Source: Paraglomus occultum
Taxonomy: Eukaryota > Glomeromycota > Glomeromycetes > Paraglomerales > Paraglomeraceae
Assembly: GCA_910592205.1 (NCBI GenBank)
Contig: CAJVPJ010000168.1
Span: 1 to 38,107 of the forward strand
Length of the DNA stretch: 38,107 nucleotides
Direction: 5' to 3'
This document shows positions 35,653-38,107 of this stretch, piece by piece. The notes below the pieces were generated by a model that had not been told where the DNA came from, searched no databases, and saw nothing but the letters and a program-made list of their open reading frames with translations. Each line of letters opens with the position of its first letter. The stretch's first letter is position 1. The translations under genes and the position numbers were made by a program.

Positions 35653-36454
35653 ATTGCTTTGTCATTGGGTTCCACACAAATTTAGATCGTTTTCTTATCA
35701 ATTCCAACAATGGTGCTGCTTTGTGTTGATAGTGCAGTACAAATCGAGCATAATAGCCAGTCATGCCCAAAAATGTACATATTTGTTTGCTGTTAATCAG
35801 GGTGCCGTAATTCTTTATCACGTCTATTTTTCTGGGGTCTACCATTAATCCTTCTCTGCTGACCACATGTCCCAAAAATTCCAATTTTTCACATCCAAAA
35901 TGACATTTCTTCATCTTCAACTTCAACCCATATTTCCTACATTTGTCAAATGTTTGCTTAATGTGTTCTAAGTGTTCTTCAAAGCTATGGGAGTAGATGC
36001 TGATATCATCGATAAATACTGCCATGTGCTTGTCGATTTGATCTCTAAAGATCAGGTCCATCATATACATAGACTGGAATGAGGCCAGTGCATTCTTTAA
36101 TCCAAAAGGTAAGCACAAAAATGAATATAGTCCTCTATGACAAGTAAATGTGGTTTTATGCACATGGTCTGGGTGCATCAGTACTTGCCAATAGCCACTG
36201 GCTAGGTCGAGCACTGAAAAGTACTTAGGATTTGTACCTCTTTTCGCAATGTTGGAGAATACTTCATCTATGATTGGTAGTGAGTAGGGGTTTGTAACCG
36301 TGATTGCATTGAGCTTTCTATAGTCAATGCAGAAACACTTACTATTACTTCCATCTTTCTTTCCCACTACTACTACAGGTGCTGCAAATGGCATTGCCCT
36401 GGAATCTTCATTGGTGTCTATGTCTAATTGCTTGATAATGTTGGCTTCAAGCAT
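35558..36454 (-). pseudogene. Retrotransposon reverse transcriptase domain
   Basis: About 298 codons, the last part past the frame shift being out of frame. Contains FCIDYRKLN, a catalytic Asp in SVLDLASGYWQ (D83), FGLKNALASFQ (a Pro usual in this motif is Leu) and the active-site box VFIDDISIYS (D149, D150). The connection LEFLGHVVSREGL, with LGMTGYYARFV after it, is typical of Ty3/gypsy. The frame upstream (36455-36600) is interrupted by two TGA codons, so no full pol can be translated. Confidence 0.9.
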
Positions 36455-36748
36455 TCGACTGACTTCTGCTTCTATAAAGTCTTCATTTTCCCAGGACTGA
36501 CGATATCATTTTGAGAATGCTGTCTTGCCCTCTTCTGTATCAATTCAGTGATTGATGATGGTAGTTTGACCCAATTGCTTCAAGTCTGTGGCGAAAATGT
36601 CCTCATACTGACTCAATAATTCATTAAGGGCTTGATCTTGGTCTGGCATCAATTTCTTGAGGAATGGTGAAGGTTTCTCTTCTATTTTCTGTCCCGCTGC
36701 AATGGTTTCTAATTCGTGATCAATGGTTGGTACTAGTACTAGGACGAT

Positions 36749-37150
36749 TCAAGTGATTGCTTGTCTGACTTGAGTACGTGATTGGAATGGGGCTATTACT
36801 GATACTTCTACCCACTGTTCTGGCTTAATTACTAACATGTTGACTATCCAGGTGACTGAGGGGTCTGCTGGTAGTAACATTGCAGTGGTGTTTGGAGGAA
36901 ACTTGAGATTGATTCCTGTAGGTATTTTCACAGCTCCTAAGAGTGCAAGGTCTTGGTTAGAGTAGACTATATACCCATGGGATGTTGATCTAGTATTAGT
37001 ATTACTGGATAAGGACGCGTTGAGTGATTGTGGGAGGCATATGACAGTCTTGTGTTGGATGAGTTCAACCAGGACCAGTAATATTAGAGCAGGTTTGAGT
37101 AGTGCAAAGGGATGCCGGAAGCTATAAAAGAACCCAGCCACCTTGATCAA
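36749..37150 (-). pseudogene. dUTPase-like segment upstream of reverse transcriptase
   Basis: 133 codons. The central part (HGYIVYSNQDLALLG, then KIPTGINLKFPPNTTAMLLP) looks like the beta-strands around motifs 1 and 2 of trimeric dUTPases. The usual motif-1 Asp and the motif-2 PRS box are altered, and the GVIDxDYRG motif is not seen. So it would be a dUTPase-like fold without clear catalytic capacity. The first 45 codons lie antisense to a TATA box and leader and are probably not coding. A protease would be expected here in Ty3 elements and is not visible. The assignment is tentative. Confidence 0.4.
37123..37130 (+). promoter_or_regulatory. TATA box of the right-end plus-strand unit
   Basis: A consensus TATAAAAG lies about 140 nt before the first ATG (37267). 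The leader between them is A/C-rich with CAA repeats and has no ATG, as expected of an efficient, unstructured 5' UTR. It sits inside the antisense of the dUTPase-like frame. Confidence 0.65.
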
Positions 37151-37266
37151 TTACTCCCCATCTTCAAAGCAAGTGAATAGCAAGTAACTCACTAAGCACA
37201 ACAACAACAATCACTGAACAACACTCACATTTAACAACAAGCAAACAGTAGCACTTGACCTTCAAC

Positions 37267-38088
37267 ATGATAATGAGCAACTACAATGGACAGCAACAAC
37301 AACTTACCTTCATCAACCCAGAATGTGGAACCAAAATGTATATCGAAACAGGAGTTGTGCCTGAACAACCCCTCAGATTCAACAGGTATAACAACAGAAT
37401 GGATGCCTCTGATGATGACATTATGTCGATCCCCAAGTTCTATCCTCCAAGACACTACAGGTACATTGACGGTAGAAGATACTTCTTGGTTAGACGCTGC
37501 AATGATGGATACCTTGCAGCAGGATTCCTCAGTGAACGGGTTAGGCAGTGCCTCAGAAACAATCCTCAGACCTGGGAAGAGCAATGCACTAACATGGCCA
37601 TTAATCAGTGGGAAGGAACACGAGTTAGAAAAGTTGACTTCTGGTTATGCTACTTACCCTTCCTCAGCCAACCTGACTTCGAACACAGACAAATTGACTA
37701 TGACAATGGCATCACCTATTATCAACTCTCTTACAGACAAGTGGTGGTCTATGAAAGCAATATCAGAGACACAATTGATACCTGGAATAATGTCCGAACA
37801 GATCAATGGACAGCTGAAGCTCAACAAAGAGTGGCAACCTTCATCCACAACACTATACATGGATGGACCCAGCCACAACCAAGCCACCAACCCGGTACCC
37901 CTGAATCATACCACCCACCATCACCAACCCATCAACAAATCAATGATGCAAGAGAATATAGCGTCACCAATGAACCACCAATGGATGACAATGCCAGTGA
38001 TGCCAGTGATGCAAATGTGAACGCGATGGGGGGTTCTTCTCAGCATCGCTTCAGTGATGGGCTCCATGTGACTAGCGCTATAAACTAA
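37267..38088 (+). CDS. Uncharacterised 273-aa protein, divergent from retroelement pol
   Basis: First ATG after a TATA box and CAA-rich leader; a second in-frame ATG is two codons on (MIM). Central region rich in aromatic and basic residues: HYRYIDGRRYFLVRRC, YLAAGFLSERVRQCLR, WEGTRVRKVDFWLCYLPF, then ITYYQLSYRQVVVYESN. The last 90 residues are Pro/Gln/His-rich then Asp/Ser/Asn-rich, hence disordered. No signal peptide, TM or known catalytic motif is seen. I recognise no family. Its base composition resembles the retroelement next to it more than the host genes. It may be an accessory gene of the element, a gag-like gene of an oppositely oriented element, or a multicopy host gene. A second ORF overlaps it in the +1 frame. 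It stops 19 bp before the window edge. Confidence 0.7.
   Translation: MIMSNYNGQQQQLTFINPECGTKMYIETGVVPEQPLRFNRYNNRMDASDDDIMSIPKFYPPRHYRYIDGRRYFLVRRCNDGYLAAGFLSERVRQCLRNNPQTWEEQCTNMAINQWEGTRVRKVDFWLCYLPFLSQPDFEHRQIDYDNGITYYQLSYRQVVVYESNIRDTIDTWNNVRTDQWTAEAQQRVATFIHNTIHGWTQPQPSHQPGTPESYHPPSPTHQQINDAREYSVTNEPPMDDNASDASDANVNAMGGSSQHRFSDGLHVTSAIN
37286..38020 (+). CDS. Overlapping +1-frame ORF, 244 aa, possible dual coding
   Basis: Starts at a true ATG 19 nt inside the 273-aa gene and stays open for 244 codons to a stop, wholly within it. The product is Ser/Thr/Asn/Met-rich with no motif I recognise (for example NNNLPSSTQ and a run of Met, His, Gln and Pro near the end). The low-T, A/C-rich sequence of this strand reduces chance stops, so the openness may be a by-product. 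Translation by leaky scanning is conceivable because the two start regions are close. Low certainty. Confidence 0.25.
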   Translation: MDSNNNLPSSTQNVEPKCISKQELCLNNPSDSTGITTEWMPLMMTLCRSPSSILQDTTGTLTVEDTSWLDAAMMDTLQQDSSVNGLGSASETILRPGKSNALTWPLISGKEHELEKLTSGYATYPSSANLTSNTDKLTMTMASPIINSLTDKWWSMKAISETQLIPGIMSEQINGQLKLNKEWQPSSTTLYMDGPSHNQATNPVPLNHTTHHHQPINKSMMQENIASPMNHQWMTMPVMPVMQM

Positions 38089-38107
38089 AGCATAATAGCC
38101 GTCTATG

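Larger units (their letters stand above)
33955..37150 (-). mobile_element. Ty3/gypsy-type LTR retrotransposon pol region, decayed
   Basis: Order on the minus strand: dUTPase-like segment, linker, reverse transcriptase, RNase H, integrase zinc-binding, integrase core, integrase C-terminal domain. RT-RH-IN order is diagnostic for Ty3/gypsy (Metaviridae-like) rather than Ty1/copia. The reading frame is broken by several stops and shifts. Neither gag nor an aspartic protease active site (DTG/DSG) was found, and no LTR pair is visible. It is therefore partial or nested. Its base composition is less AT-rich than that of the surrounding spacers. Confidence 0.85.

Noticed and set aside
37231-37890. 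Minus-strand frames under the 273-aa gene as a possible gag
   Set aside because: They are short, interrupted and show no capsid or CCHC zinc-knuckle motif.
33571-38107. Long terminal repeats flanking the Ty3-like pol
   Set aside because: I compared the sequence either side by eye and saw no direct repeat with TG..CA ends. An alignment with the sequence to the right of the window is needed before calling an LTR.

Overview
The window looks like nuclear DNA from a filamentous fungus, most likely an early-diverging Mucoromycota lineage (Glomeromycotina or Mucoromycotina). Reasons: AT-rich spacers, housekeeping genes cut by many short GT..AG introns (about 50-150 nt), a fungal-type bZIP factor, a fungal FUS1-like SH3 membrane protein, and Ty3-, Tc1- and pogo-type mobile elements. 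The lineage is an inference; nothing in the window fixes the species. I saw no rRNA, tRNA or CRISPR array.

Layout. 1-10 kb: an intronless F-box/zinc-ribbon-like gene (+), a two-exon bZIP transcription factor (-) and a 13-exon WD40-repeat gene (-), separated by AT-rich spacers. 10-19.3 kb: gene-poor; it holds a small Myb/SANT-like gene (12.3 kb), a foldback/MITE-like element (11.2 kb) and some weak inverted repeats and possible exon relics. 19.4-31.4 kb: a dense gene block with a FUS1-like signal-peptide/poly-Asn/TM/SH3 protein (+), an unrecognised 223-aa acidic protein (-), an RraA-family aldolase/decarboxylase-like enzyme (+), farnesyl diphosphate synthase (+, 10 exons), the U4/U6 snRNP protein PRP3 (-, 11 exons including a 10-nt microexon) and a short oxysterol-binding protein of the Kes1/Osh4 type (-, 6 exons). 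I rebuilt the exon structures by hand. Nearly all close in frame to a whole protein; the WD40 gene has one junction I could not resolve.

31.4-38.1 kb is a transposon-rich tail: a 184-bp pogo/Tigger-like MITE with perfect 24-bp inverted ends, an 84-bp tandem repeat cut by a decayed Tc1/mariner element, and a decayed Ty3/gypsy pol on the minus strand (dUTPase-like segment, reverse transcriptase, RNase H, integrase). At the right end a plus-strand transcription unit diverges from the pol region, with its own TATA box. It carries a 273-codon ORF overlapped in the +1 frame by a 244-codon ORF. This divergent, possibly dual-coding unit on the flank of the retroelement is the most unusual thing in the window.

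Functionally the host genes are unrelated housekeeping and regulatory functions. FPP synthase (sterol and isoprenoid precursor) and the sterol/PI4P-transfer-type OSBP lie within 5 kb of each other, but on opposite strands with PRP3 between them, so no operon-like logic is implied.
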